64,000 nt of DNA from Gordonia hirsuta DSM 44140 = NBRC 16056 (lineage in GTDB: Bacteria > Actinomycetota > Actinomycetes > Mycobacteriales > Mycobacteriaceae): NCBI RefSeq assembly GCF_000333015.1, contig NZ_BANT01000004.1:181188-245187 (forward strand), read 5' to 3'. Shown here piece by piece: positions 8,599-17,600 of this stretch. Positions within the stretch are counted from its first letter, which is position 1. Each line of letters begins with the position of its first letter. A program made the translations under genes and the position numbers. Below the pieces are notes generated by a model. The model was not told the DNA's origin. It ran no database searches and worked only from the letters and a program-made list of their open reading frames with translations.

Positions 8599-10698
8599 TC
8601 AGCCGGCCGGCGAGCGGCCGGCCGACAGCTGGGCCAGTTCGCGCCGCAGCACCTTCCCGGTGGCGTTGCGGGGCAACCGATCGACGAAGACGACCTCGCG
8701 CGGGGCCTTGTAACCGGCGAGGTTCTTCTTGACCTCGGCGATCAGTTCCTTCTCACCGGTGTGGGCCCCGTCGCGCAACACCACGTAGGCGCGCAGTCGC
8801 TGCCCGAAGTCCTCGTCGGGCACACCGATACAGACCGCCTCGGACACCTCGGGCCGGGCGCTGAGTAGATCCTCGACCTCCTGCGGAAAGACGTTCTCGC
8901 CGCCGGAGACGATCATGTCGTCGTCGCGGCCTTCGACGAACAGCCGGCCGGCCGCGTCGAACCGGCCGATGTCGCCGCTGGCCATCAGGCCCCCGATCCG
9001 CTGCTTGTCGCCGCCTTCGGTGTAGCCCTCGAAGAGCTGCGCATTACCCACGAAGATGCGGCCGAGTCCGCCCTGGGGAACCTCCAGCCCGTCATCGTCG
9101 AACAGTTTGATCGTGGTCCCCCGGGTCGGGCGCCCAGCGGTGCCCGGTGCGGTCCGCAGATCGGCGGGGGTCGCGATGGTCGCATTGGCCACCTCGGTGG
9201 AGCCGTAGAGGTTGTAGAGGTTCTCGCCGAAGGCGTCCATCCACTCGTCCGACAGTCCACCGGGCAGCGCCGACCCCGAGGCGGCGACCACCTTGAGCGA
9301 GGAGGTGTCGTAGCGTTCGCGGACCTCGGCGGGCAGATCCAGGATGCGCGAGAGCATCACCGGGACCACGATCAGCGCCTCGATGCGGTGCTCCTCGACG
9401 GCGGCGAGCCAGTCCTGCGCGTCGAAGACGGGCAGGGTGATCAGCTGTGCGGTCAGGCCGAGCCCCAGCAGCAGATTCGACAGTCCCCAGGCGTGGAACG
9501 CCGGTGCGGCCAGTCCGATGCGGATGCCCGCACGCAGCGGGATCCGCGACAGCAGCGCGGCCGGCGCCTCCAGGGTCGGCAGGCCGCCGCCGGAGACCGC
9601 GCCCCGGCTGGCGCCCTTCGGGGTGCCGGTGGTGCCGGAGGTCAAGATGATGACCTTGCCCGAGCGTCCCGGTGAGCGCAGAGTGGCCCGGGTGAAACCG
9701 TCGGCCAGTTCGGTCAGCGTCGGGATCTGCACCGACGGTGACGCGTCGGTGAGAATCCGTTTGCGGTTGACCGAGGCCTCCGCCAGCAGAGTGGTGAACT
9801 CGGCATCGTGCACGATGGCCGAGGCCCCCTCCCGCCGGCAGACGTCGGCGATCTGGGGCCCGGCGAAGCCGGTGTTGAGCAGCAGCAGATCGCACCCGAG
9901 TTTGGCGATCGCGGCGGCAGCGAGCACGAATTCGGGGTGGTTGCGCGAGAGCAGCGCCACCGCATCACCCTCACCGATTCCCAGCGCGCGCATCCCCGCC
10001 GCGATCGCCGTCGACCGCCGATCGGCTTCGACATAGGTCAGGGTCCGGTCCGGGGCGATCACCAGCGGCCGGTCGGGTTCGCGGACCGCCCCGATGGCCA
10101 GCAACGCCCCGGGAGTCAGGCCCCAGGAGCGGGCCGCCCCGGCCACCCGCAGCAGCCGGTCCGGGCGCATCGCCGAGACGATGCCGGCGCGGGCCAGCAC
10201 CTCCAGGCTGCCGGCCTCCTCGGCCAGTCGCCGGGGGACCGCCAGCCACGACGGTTCGGCTACGACGGCGCCTTCGGCTTGACGTTTGAGTCCGGCGACG
10301 GCGTCCTTGACGAAGCTGTGGATGGCCGGAGCCGAGACCAGGTCGGCCAGGCCGCCGAACACGCCGGGTGCATCGTAGGACAGCCGGACGGTGAGCCGGG
10401 TTCCGCCGGGCACCGGCCGCAGCCGCAGTCGTACCCGGTGCGAGACCCCCGAGTACGACGCCCAGGCCAGTTCCCACGGCCGCTGGCAGGCCACGATGAT
10501 CGCATCGCCGCCGACCACGGCCGCACCCATCGTGACCATGATGCGGTATCGGGCGTCCAGTTCGACGCCGCGGCCCGGGTCGTGCGCGGTGACCCGCAAC
10601 CCGCGCCCGGCGTAGCGGGCCAGCACCAGCGGATCGGCGCACAGATCCCAGACGTGCTCCGCATCGGCGGCGATGACGGCGCTGTGTTCGATCTTCAT
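8599..10698 (-). CDS. SRPBCC-domain / acyl-CoA synthetase (FadD12-like) fusion
   Basis: 699 residues from the ATG reading MKIEHSAVIAADAEHVWDLC. Residues 1-145 have the pattern of an SRPBCC (START/polyketide-cyclase-like) lipid-binding fold. From about residue 175 the protein is an ANL-superfamily ligase with TSGTTGTPKG at 353-362, YNLYGSTEVAN, SGDIGRF and a C-terminal PRNATGKVLRREL. Such ligases activate fatty acids as acyl-CoA or acyl-AMP in the cytosol; the N-terminal domain could bind the acyl substrate or product. The start overlaps the stop of the upstream acyltransferase by four bases, so the proteins are made together. Families normally carry these two domains as separate proteins. I find no stop or frameshift between them. 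Confidence 0.85.
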   Translation of the reverse strand: MKIEHSAVIAADAEHVWDLCADPLVLARYAGRGLRVTAHDPGRGVELDARYRIMVTMGAAVVGGDAIIVACQRPWELAWASYSGVSHRVRLRLRPVPGGTRLTVRLSYDAPGVFGGLADLVSAPAIHSFVKDAVAGLKRQAEGAVVAEPSWLAVPRRLAEEAGSLEVLARAGIVSAMRPDRLLRVAGAARSWGLTPGALLAIGAVREPDRPLVIAPDRTLTYVEADRRSTAIAAGMRALGIGEGDAVALLSRNHPEFVLAAAAIAKLGCDLLLLNTGFAGPQIADVCRREGASAIVHDAEFTTLLAEASVNRKRILTDASPSVQIPTLTELADGFTRATLRSPGRSGKVIILTSGTTGTPKGASRGAVSGGGLPTLEAPAALLSRIPLRAGIRIGLAAPAFHAWGLSNLLLGLGLTAQLITLPVFDAQDWLAAVEEHRIEALIVVPVMLSRILDLPAEVRERYDTSSLKVVAASGSALPGGLSDEWMDAFGENLYNLYGSTEVANATIATPADLRTAPGTAGRPTRGTTIKLFDDDGLEVPQGGLGRIFVGNAQLFEGYTEGGDKQRIGGLMASGDIGRFDAAGRLFVEGRDDDMIVSGGENVFPQEVEDLLSARPEVSEAVCIGVPDEDFGQRLRAYVVLRDGAHTGEKELIAEVKKNLAGYKAPREVVFVDRLPRNATGKVLRRELAQLSAGRSPAG

Positions 10699-11564
10699 CC
10701 GATCACCGGCAGCTTCCGCTCGGCCTGCAGCGAGGACAGCACATCCTGCATGGTGGCCACCAGATCGTCGTACACCCGATCCAGATCCGGGTCGTCCCCG
10801 TAGGTCTCGCGCAGGTGGATCGGCGGGAGATAGGCGATCACGATCTTCGACGGCAACGGCAGGAAGGGCGCGAAGGGCACGGTGATCCCGAACGGCGCCG
10901 ACAGCATCACCGGCAACACCTTGAGACGCAACGCCCGATCGAGCCGCAGGAACTCGGCGATCTTCTCCCCGCGCGAGAGGAACAGCGCGGTCTCCTGCCC
11001 GCCGATGGTCACCTGCGGAACGATCGGGACGTCGTGCCGCAGCGCCAGCCGCAAAAAGCCCTTCCGGCCGCCGAAGTCGATGAGCCCGGACTGACTGGTG
11101 GGGCGGTACACCTCGTAGTCGCCGCCGGGGAACACCTGCAGCAGACCACCCTGCTCCAGCACGGCGTGCCCGTTGTCCGGATCGGCCTCCACGGTGCCGA
11201 AGCGGCGCAGGATCGGGGCCAGCGGCGAGTTGAGCACCATCCGGTGGGCCAGCTGGTAGAAAGGCCGCTCGACCCCGCAGTAGGAGGTGATGGCCAGCTG
11301 GCTGATCAACACCTCCGGCGACATGATCCCGCCGGTGTGGTTGCCGACGATCAAGGCCGGGCCGTCTTCGGGCAGGTGATGCAGTCCGCGGACATCGGGC
11401 CTGAACCAGGCGCCGATCAACAGCCACAGCCCCGGCAGCAGCTCGCGGATGGCATCGGGATCGCGGTCGTCGACGTCCCCGCGGCGCAATCGAGGCGCCA
11501 GCCTGCGCAGCCGGTCCCCCGCGAACGACAATGCACCCACGACGGGGTTGTCTCCCAGATCCAT
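10695..11564 (-). CDS. Lysophospholipid acyltransferase (PlsC / MGAT-like)
   Basis: 289 residues. The acyltransferase block is GNHTGGIMSPE (His76), a variant of the usual His-x4-Asp motif seen in the MGAT-like branch, where the acidic residue comes later. LLQVFPGGDYEVYRP at 142-155 replaces the FPEG substrate motif. It probably transfers an acyl group from acyl-CoA to a glycerol or similar acceptor at the inner membrane face; the acceptor is unknown. It is the first gene of a two-gene operon with the SRPBCC-ligase fusion (ATGA overlap), which would supply the acyl-CoA. Confidence 0.85.
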   Translation of the reverse strand: MDLGDNPVVGALSFAGDRLRRLAPRLRRGDVDDRDPDAIRELLPGLWLLIGAWFRPDVRGLHHLPEDGPALIVGNHTGGIMSPEVLISQLAITSYCGVERPFYQLAHRMVLNSPLAPILRRFGTVEADPDNGHAVLEQGGLLQVFPGGDYEVYRPTSQSGLIDFGGRKGFLRLALRHDVPIVPQVTIGGQETALFLSRGEKIAEFLRLDRALRLKVLPVMLSAPFGITVPFAPFLPLPSKIVIAYLPPIHLRETYGDDPDLDRVYDDLVATMQDVLSSLQAERKLPVIG

Positions 11565-11677
11565 ACGACTCCTCTCCCCGGGCAGTGTCTCAGATCACGG
11601 TGGAAGCCGAAGCCGATCCGTGCCTCGACTCGTGTGCAATACCCGCACGCAAGCGAAAGGCAGACTAGTTTCGAGCT

Positions 11678-12541
11678 ATGGGAGAAATCAAGAAGGTCCT
11701 CGTCCTCGGCACCGGTGTCCTGGGGAGCCAGATCGCTTATCAGACCGCTTATTCCGGGTTCGACGTCGCCGTGTACGACATCAGCGATGAGGTGATCGGC
11801 AAGGCCCGCGACACCACGTTCCCCGCGCTGGCCCAGACATACTTGTCCCAGGTGAAGGGAGCCACTCAGGAATCGGTCGATGCCGCCCTGGCCCGGCTTT
11901 CCTACCACTCGGACATGGCCTCGGCGGCCGCCGACATCGACATCGCGATCGAGGCGGTTCCGGAAGTTCCCAAGATCAAAGAGCAGGTGTTCGGGGAGCT
12001 GAACAAGGTCGCGCCCGAACAAGCCATCTTCTGCACCAACTCCTCGACACTGCTGCCCAGCGAACTGGCCCCCTACACCGGTCGCCCCGATCGCTTCCTG
12101 GCCCTGCACTTCGCCAACCGGGTGTGGCAGTTCAATACCGCCGAGGTGATGGGCACACCGCAGACCGACCAGGCCGTCTTCGACCGGGTCGTCGAGTTCG
12201 CCAAGCAGATCGGGATGGTGCCGATCCCGCTGCACAAGGAGAAGTCCGGGTACGTCCTGAACTCGCTGCTGGTGCCGTTCCTGTCGGCGGCGGCCGAGTT
12301 GGCCGAGGGCGGCTACGCCGATCCGTCGGCGGTCGATGATGTGTGGCGGATCGCCACCGGCGCACCGCTGGGTCCGTTCCAGATCTACGACATCATCGGC
12401 CTGAACACGCCCTACAACATCATGATCCACGGCGATGCGGAGCAGCAGAAGCTCGGGCGGTGGCTCAAGGAGAACTACATCGACAAGGGTTACCTGGGGC
12501 TGGCCGCCGGCCGCGGTTTCTACGACTACTCGGGCAAGTAG
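11678..12541 (+). CDS. 3-hydroxyacyl-CoA dehydrogenase (NAD-dependent)
   Basis: 287 residues. The N-terminal Rossmann motif is VLVLGTGVLGSQIAYQTA (GxGxxG) and the typical second motif is EAVPEVPKIKEQVF. The catalytic pair of the family fits LHFANRV (His) and the preceding CTNSS segment. The C-terminal helical domain follows KEKSGYVLNSLLVPFL. It oxidises a 3-hydroxyacyl-CoA, as in beta-oxidation or the butyryl-CoA pathway. No hydratase is attached, so this is the monofunctional form. It is divergent from the acyltransferase. Confidence 0.9.
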   Translation: MGEIKKVLVLGTGVLGSQIAYQTAYSGFDVAVYDISDEVIGKARDTTFPALAQTYLSQVKGATQESVDAALARLSYHSDMASAAADIDIAIEAVPEVPKIKEQVFGELNKVAPEQAIFCTNSSTLLPSELAPYTGRPDRFLALHFANRVWQFNTAEVMGTPQTDQAVFDRVVEFAKQIGMVPIPLHKEKSGYVLNSLLVPFLSAAAELAEGGYADPSAVDDVWRIATGAPLGPFQIYDIIGLNTPYNIMIHGDAEQQKLGRWLKENYIDKGYLGLAAGRGFYDYSGK

Positions 12542-12705
12542 CGCCGGGGCACCGCACGCCCGACCGTGCGACCTCGGTCGGCGCCGGCGGCGACCGGGTT
12601 GTCGAAGATCCCCTCGTGCACCGCACCCGGGAACCGTTACCGTGAGGTGTCTCACCGTCGTGGGATGATCGGGTTGTAGATCACTTACCGAAGGAGCCAG
12701 TCTTC

Positions 12706-14352
12706 ATGATTCAGTCGACGATGCAAGAGGGTGCGCTGACGATCACCAGCCTTCTCGAGCACAGCCGCAAATTCTTTCCCGAGGCCACGGTCAGCACCTG
12801 GACCGGCACGGAGTTGCGCACCGCGACCTTCGGCGAGATCGGCGACCAGTCCGCACAGGTCGCCCACGCGCTGGCCAAGCTCGGCATCGGGATCGGCGAC
12901 CGCGTCGCGACCTTCATGTGGAACAACAACGAGCACCAGGTGCTCTACGCCGCGATTCCGTCGATGGGCGCGGTGCTGCACACCCTGAACCTGCGGCTGT
13001 CCCCCGAGCAGGCGATCTACATCATGAATCACGCCGAGGACAAGGTGGTCTTCGTCGACGCCAGTGTCGCGCCGCTGCTGCAGAACTACGTTCCGCACGC
13101 CCCGTCGGTCAAGCATGTCGTCGTCACCAACGGGCCCAAGGAGTCGTTCGAGGCTCCCGAAGGCGTCACCGTGCACGCCTGGGACGAGTTGCTCGCCGGC
13201 GAGCCGACCCAGTACGACTGGCCGGAACTGGACGAGCGCGCCGCCGCCGCGATGTGCTACACCTCCGGCACCACCGGTGACCCGAAGGGCGTGGTCTATT
13301 CACACCGCTCCATCTACCTGCACTCGTTCCAGGTGACCGCCTCCAACGGCATGGCACTGGCCAACGACGACACCGCGCTGGTGATCGTGCCGATGTTCCA
13401 TGCGATGAGCTGGGGGATGCCCTACGCCGCGCTGATGAGCGGCTCGAGCCTGCTGCACCCGGACCGTTTCCTGCAGCCCGAACCGCTGCTGGCCATGATG
13501 GCCGCCGCCCGTCCCACCATGGCCGCGGCGGTGCCGACCATCTGGTCGGGGGTGTCGGCGCTGCTGGACGCGCAGCCGCAGGACATCTCGCATCTGCGCG
13601 AGGTGGTGGTCGGCGGTTCGGCGGTGCCGCCGTCGATGATCCGCAAGTTCGACGAGTACGGCGCCCCGATCATCCACGCCTGGGGGATGACCGAGACCTC
13701 CCCGCTGGGTTCGGTGGCCCGCGTGCCGGCCGGGGTGACCGATGACGAAGAGGCCTTCGCCTACCGCGTCACCCAGGGACGGTTCCCGGCTCCGGTGGGC
13801 GCCCGGATCGTCGATGCCGACGGCAACGTCCTGCCCAACGACGGTGAGACCAGCGGCGAGCTGGAGGTCTCGGGCCCGTGGATCACCGGCGCCTACTACT
13901 CCCCCGAGGGCAACGTCTCCGATCCGTCGAAGTTCCACGACGGCTGGCTGCGCACCGGTGACGTCGCGACCATCAGTCCCGACGGCTACATGACGATCGT
14001 CGACCGCACCAAGGACATCATCAAGACCGGCGGCGAATGGATCTCCTCGGTCGACCTGGAGAACACCATCGCCGCGCACCCGGAGATCCTCGAGTGCACG
14101 GTGATCGGTGTGCCCGATCCCAAGTGGGACGAGCGGCCGTTCGTCCTGGCGGTGACCACCGAGGGCTCCACCCTGGACGTGCCGACCATCCGCGCCTGGC
14201 TCGAGGAGCGCATTCCGCGCTGGCAGGTGCCCGAGCGCTGGTCGTTCGGCGAAGAGGTCCCCAAGACCTCGGTGGGCAAGTTCGACAAGAAGCGGGTCCG
14301 CCAGCACTATGCGGAGGGCCTGTACGAAGTGGTGAGCAACCTGGATCTGTGA
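12706..14352 (+). CDS. Long/medium-chain fatty acyl-CoA ligase (AlkK-like)
   Basis: 548 residues of the ANL superfamily. P-loop-like motif CYTSGTTGDPKG, adenine-binding HAWGMTETSP, hinge region WLRTGDVATISPDGYMTIVDRTKD and catalytic lysine region PKTSVGKFDKK. The composition is closest to AlkK-type ligases for medium or long chains. The start is supported by GAAGGAG about 9 bases upstream. It stands 18 bases before the AspT-like transporter gene on the same strand, so the two may be cotranscribed. Confidence 0.92.
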   Translation: MIQSTMQEGALTITSLLEHSRKFFPEATVSTWTGTELRTATFGEIGDQSAQVAHALAKLGIGIGDRVATFMWNNNEHQVLYAAIPSMGAVLHTLNLRLSPEQAIYIMNHAEDKVVFVDASVAPLLQNYVPHAPSVKHVVVTNGPKESFEAPEGVTVHAWDELLAGEPTQYDWPELDERAAAAMCYTSGTTGDPKGVVYSHRSIYLHSFQVTASNGMALANDDTALVIVPMFHAMSWGMPYAALMSGSSLLHPDRFLQPEPLLAMMAAARPTMAAAVPTIWSGVSALLDAQPQDISHLREVVVGGSAVPPSMIRKFDEYGAPIIHAWGMTETSPLGSVARVPAGVTDDEEAFAYRVTQGRFPAPVGARIVDADGNVLPNDGETSGELEVSGPWITGAYYSPEGNVSDPSKFHDGWLRTGDVATISPDGYMTIVDRTKDIIKTGGEWISSVDLENTIAAHPEILECTVIGVPDPKWDERPFVLAVTTEGSTLDVPTIRAWLEERIPRWQVPERWSFGEEVPKTSVGKFDKKRVRQHYAEGLYEVVSNLDL

Positions 14353-14370
14353 TCCGGGCCGGAGCAGCCG

Positions 14371-15951
14371 ATGTCTGGGTTCTTCGCATTCCTCGCCGAT
14401 AATCCACTGCTGCTTCTGGGCATCTTCATCATCATCGGCGGTTCCGCCGGCAAGCTCGCGATCGGTCCGGTGACCCTCGGACCGATCGCGGTGCTCCTGG
14501 CGGCCATCGCTCTGACCGCCTGGGGCACCGTCTACGACCAGACCCTGCAGATCCCGGAGGTCCTGGGGAATCTGGGGCTGGCGATCTTCGCCTTCGCCAC
14601 CGGGCTGCTGGCCGGCCCCAGTTTCTTCGCCGCACTGCGGTCCTCGTGGACGCTGATGCTGGCGGTGGTGCTGGTGCTGATCGTCGCCGCCGGAGTGGGC
14701 ATCGGTGTGGGCGGGCTCTTCGAGCTGCCGGGGGATGCCATCGCCGGCACCTTCGCCGGGGCGCTGAACAACACCCCGGCACTGGCGGCGGCCGGCAGCA
14801 CACCGGCCGCCACCGTCGGCTACGCCGTGGCCTACCTGTTCGGGCTGGTCGCCATGCTGGGGCTGACCCAGGTGGCGCTCTCGCGGGGCCCCGCCGACCG
14901 GGACGATCCCGAACCGCTCGTTACCGCCACGGTGCGCATCGACACCTCCGAGCCCACCACGATCCGGGATCTGCACCGCAGATTCGGCCGCACGATCGCC
15001 TTCACCCGGGTGAGCCGCTCGTCGACCGATCCGGTGCTCGGCGTCGACGACGACACCGTTCTGGGGCCCGCGGACCTGCTGACGGTGGTCGGTCCGGAGA
15101 ATCTGGTGGAGCAGGTGATCTCCGACCTCGGGCATCGGTCCTCCCACGATCTGGTGGCCAGCCGCGCAGACCTGGACTTTCGCCGCATCACCATCTCCGA
15201 TCCACGGCTGGCCGGTCGCCGCGTGGCCGACCTGCGGCTGGAGCAGCGTTTCGAGGCGACGATCGCGCGGATCCGCCGCGGCGACACCGACTTCATCAGC
15301 ACTCCCGGCGAACGCCTGCAGTTGGGTGACCGCGTCCGCGTGGTGGCCCCGCCGGAGAAGATCGACGAGGTGACCCGGTATCTGGGGGATTCGGCGCGAG
15401 GGCTGTCCGATATCAATCCGGTGGCCCTCGGCGGCGGCCTGGCGCTGGGACTGGGCCTGGGCCTGATCCAGGTCCCCGTCCCGGGCCTGGGTGCACTGTC
15501 GGTCGGCGCCGCCGCCGGCACGCTGATGGTCGGGCTGGTGATGGGCAGGGTGGGCCGGATCGGCCCGGTCCACGTCTCGATGCCGCACACCGCGGCCACC
15601 GTGCTGGTCGAGCTCGGACTGCTGATCTTCCTCTCGTTCGCCGGGACCCGGGCCGGTTCGCAGATCCTCGAGGCGTTCACCGACGGCGCCGCCCTGGACT
15701 ATTTCGTCACCGGCGCCCTGGTCACCCTCGTCGCCGGCCTGGGCGTACTGCTGGTCGTCGGACGCCTGTTTCGGGCCGGGCGCACCCGCCTGGGCGGCAT
15801 CGTCGCCGGCGCCCAGACCCAACCGGCCCTGTTGGCCTTCGCCAACAACCGGACCTGCTTCGATCCCCGAGTCGCGATCGGCTACGCGCTGGTCTACCCG
15901 GCGGCGATGATCGTCAAGGTGGTCCTGGCCCAGATCATGGCCGGCGGGTGA
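14371..15951 (+). CDS. AspT/YidE/YbjL-type transporter with TrkA-C domains
   Basis: 526 residues. The N-terminal block of about five hydrophobic helices (residues 1-165) carries GTFAGALNNTPAL. A soluble middle region (about 190-345) contains two TrkA-C-like repeats, the second ending QLGDRVRVVAPPEKID. A second block of five or so helices follows. This symmetric layout is that of the aspartate:alanine exchanger (AAEx) family. It sits in the inner membrane; the substrate is not predictable. The gene follows the acyl-CoA ligase closely. Confidence 0.82.
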   Translation: MSGFFAFLADNPLLLLGIFIIIGGSAGKLAIGPVTLGPIAVLLAAIALTAWGTVYDQTLQIPEVLGNLGLAIFAFATGLLAGPSFFAALRSSWTLMLAVVLVLIVAAGVGIGVGGLFELPGDAIAGTFAGALNNTPALAAAGSTPAATVGYAVAYLFGLVAMLGLTQVALSRGPADRDDPEPLVTATVRIDTSEPTTIRDLHRRFGRTIAFTRVSRSSTDPVLGVDDDTVLGPADLLTVVGPENLVEQVISDLGHRSSHDLVASRADLDFRRITISDPRLAGRRVADLRLEQRFEATIARIRRGDTDFISTPGERLQLGDRVRVVAPPEKIDEVTRYLGDSARGLSDINPVALGGGLALGLGLGLIQVPVPGLGALSVGAAAGTLMVGLVMGRVGRIGPVHVSMPHTAATVLVELGLLIFLSFAGTRAGSQILEAFTDGAALDYFVTGALVTLVAGLGVLLVVGRLFRAGRTRLGGIVAGAQTQPALLAFANNRTCFDPRVAIGYALVYPAAMIVKVVLAQIMAGG

Positions 15952-16027
15952 CCTGGCCCCGTGCACGCAGCGCCGGTCGTCGCTACGGTGGTGTTGTCCA
16001 TCGAACGGACTACACGAGAGGAACCCG

Positions 16028-16117
16028 ATGATGTTGGATCAGCAACTGTGGACCCTGCTCCAGGACAACCCGCAGGCACTCGAAGCACTGCTCTTCGTCT
16101 TCTCCGGCACCAAGTAG
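16028..16117 (+). CDS. Possible 29-residue peptide
   Basis: A short frame MMLDQQLWTLLQDNPQALEA... ending FVFSGTK, with an AGAGGAA Shine-Dalgarno-like sequence at 16016-16022, about six bases before the first ATG. The peptide is an amphipathic to hydrophobic helix without a clear full membrane segment. It stands alone between the transporter and the neocarzinostatin-like gene. I do not recognise it. The ribosome binding site and codon choice support translation. Confidence 0.4.
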   Translation: MMLDQQLWTLLQDNPQALEALLFVFSGTK

Positions 16118-16258
16118 CCACCCGAACGCGCCGCCGGCGGCGATGAGCGCCAGGACCGCGCCGGTTCATGCCAGGTTCGCCACCGGAATCGCCCACCCGA
16201 ACGCCGGCGTCTATCCTGGTCAACGTTGTCTGCATTCTCAGTTGCGAGGAGACCGTCG

Positions 16259-17509
16259 ATGGGTCTGAAGGGCACACCCGGAACCTGGCTTCGGCACCTG
16301 CTGTCGGCTCTGGCCGCAGTTCTACTCGTCATCGTCGCCGGTGCCTCGGGCGGCCTGGCATTGGCCGCCGGGCCGACCCTGTCGGTCACGCCGAACAAGG
16401 AACTGTCCTCCGGCGACGAGGTCGCCGTGGCTGGGAGCGGGTTCAAACCGAAGACCCGGCTGGCGGTGATGCAGACCGTCGCGCTGCCCCGGACCGGTGT
16501 GCCCGTGGTGCACTCGGGCCGAACACTGCTCACCACCGACGCCAAGGGCCGCTTCACCACCGCGATCAAGGTGCGCCAGAGTTTTGCGGCCATCGACTGC
16601 GCGAAGACCGACTGCTTCGTCACCGCCGTCCCGATCAATCGCACGGCACTGACCCGGGGCCAGACCACCTCCACTCCGATCGCCTTCGAGAAGCAGAAGC
16701 CGAAGCTGGTCCTGTCGCCTGCCGACGGCCTGCAGCACGGCAACGAGGTGACCGTCACCGGCACCGGCTTCGCCAAGAACAGCGGTCTGCTGGTCGCCCA
16801 GACGCTGGCACGGCCGGACAACGGCCGCCCGCAGACCCACCTGGAACCGGTCGCGGTCACCACCGACCAGGCCGGCAGCTTCACCACCACGGTCAAGGTG
16901 CAGCCCAAACTCCGCGATACCAACTGCCTGCAGACCGAATGCTTCATCGCCGCCTATCCGGCCGCCCAGGCGCCGACCGACCGGGTCAACGACGCCTGGG
17001 CGGCGATCGCCTTCGACCCCTCCGATAACACCGCTCTGCGCGTGGACGAAGAGAAGATCGAGCAGGCCGGCACCGTGCGCGTCCACATCAGCGGCGGCCA
17101 GCCCCAGGACCGCTACACCATCGCCACCGAGGGTGCGGGCGATCTGAGCGTCCAGCCCTTCGTCCGGGCCGACGACGAGGGCAATGCCACGGTGCTGCTG
17201 ATGACCCCCTTCGATCAGGTCGCCGGCGACTACAAGGTGCACCTGACCAACGAGCGCACCGGTAACCAGACCGAGATCGGCTTCACGATCAGCACCAACG
17301 CCCTGCTCAACCCGGCCCAGACCCAGGGCAGCCCGATCGCCGGAGCCGACCAGGCCACCGGGCAGGTACCGGCCGGACTGGACGGCGAACCCGAGCACAC
17401 CGGCAACTGGACGACGTGGTGGACGATCGTCGGCGCCATCGTGACGCTGGTCGCCATCGGATTCCTGGGCTGGTTCGCCCGCGACGAACGTTCCTCGGCC
17501 CGCAAGTGA
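16259..17509 (+). CDS. Exported, membrane-anchored protein with two neocarzinostatin-like domains
   Basis: 416 residues; the ATG at 16259 is preferred because GCGAGGAGA lies 8 bases upstream. A signal peptide ends near residue 37 (VAGASGGLALAAG). Two repeats follow, beginning LSVTPNKELSSGDEVAVAGSG and LVLSPADGLQHGNEVTVTGTG; each ends in a close cysteine pair (DCAKTDC and NCLQTEC) placed like the disulfide of neocarzinostatin (DCTTAAC). A third, less clear beta domain and a membrane segment (WWTIVGAIVTLVAIGFLGWF) with a basic tail follow. It is probably a cell-envelope protein that binds a small hydrophobic ligand. The binding-fold assignment is by pattern only. Confidence 0.7.
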   Translation: MGLKGTPGTWLRHLLSALAAVLLVIVAGASGGLALAAGPTLSVTPNKELSSGDEVAVAGSGFKPKTRLAVMQTVALPRTGVPVVHSGRTLLTTDAKGRFTTAIKVRQSFAAIDCAKTDCFVTAVPINRTALTRGQTTSTPIAFEKQKPKLVLSPADGLQHGNEVTVTGTGFAKNSGLLVAQTLARPDNGRPQTHLEPVAVTTDQAGSFTTTVKVQPKLRDTNCLQTECFIAAYPAAQAPTDRVNDAWAAIAFDPSDNTALRVDEEKIEQAGTVRVHISGGQPQDRYTIATEGAGDLSVQPFVRADDEGNATVLLMTPFDQVAGDYKVHLTNERTGNQTEIGFTISTNALLNPAQTQGSPIAGADQATGQVPAGLDGEPEHTGNWTTWWTIVGAIVTLVAIGFLGWFARDERSSARK

Positions 17510-17600
17510 ATCGCGGCGAAGACGCCGTATGTGAACCGATTCGCATCGACTCGGGGATATCTGCAAGACGTCTACCAGAACAGACTGATAGACCATTGCC

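Noticed and set aside
13300..15966. 888-codon open frame antisense to the AMP ligase and the AspT-like transporter
   Set aside because: Low-complexity His/Gln/Arg/Gly composition and clear real genes on the other strand.
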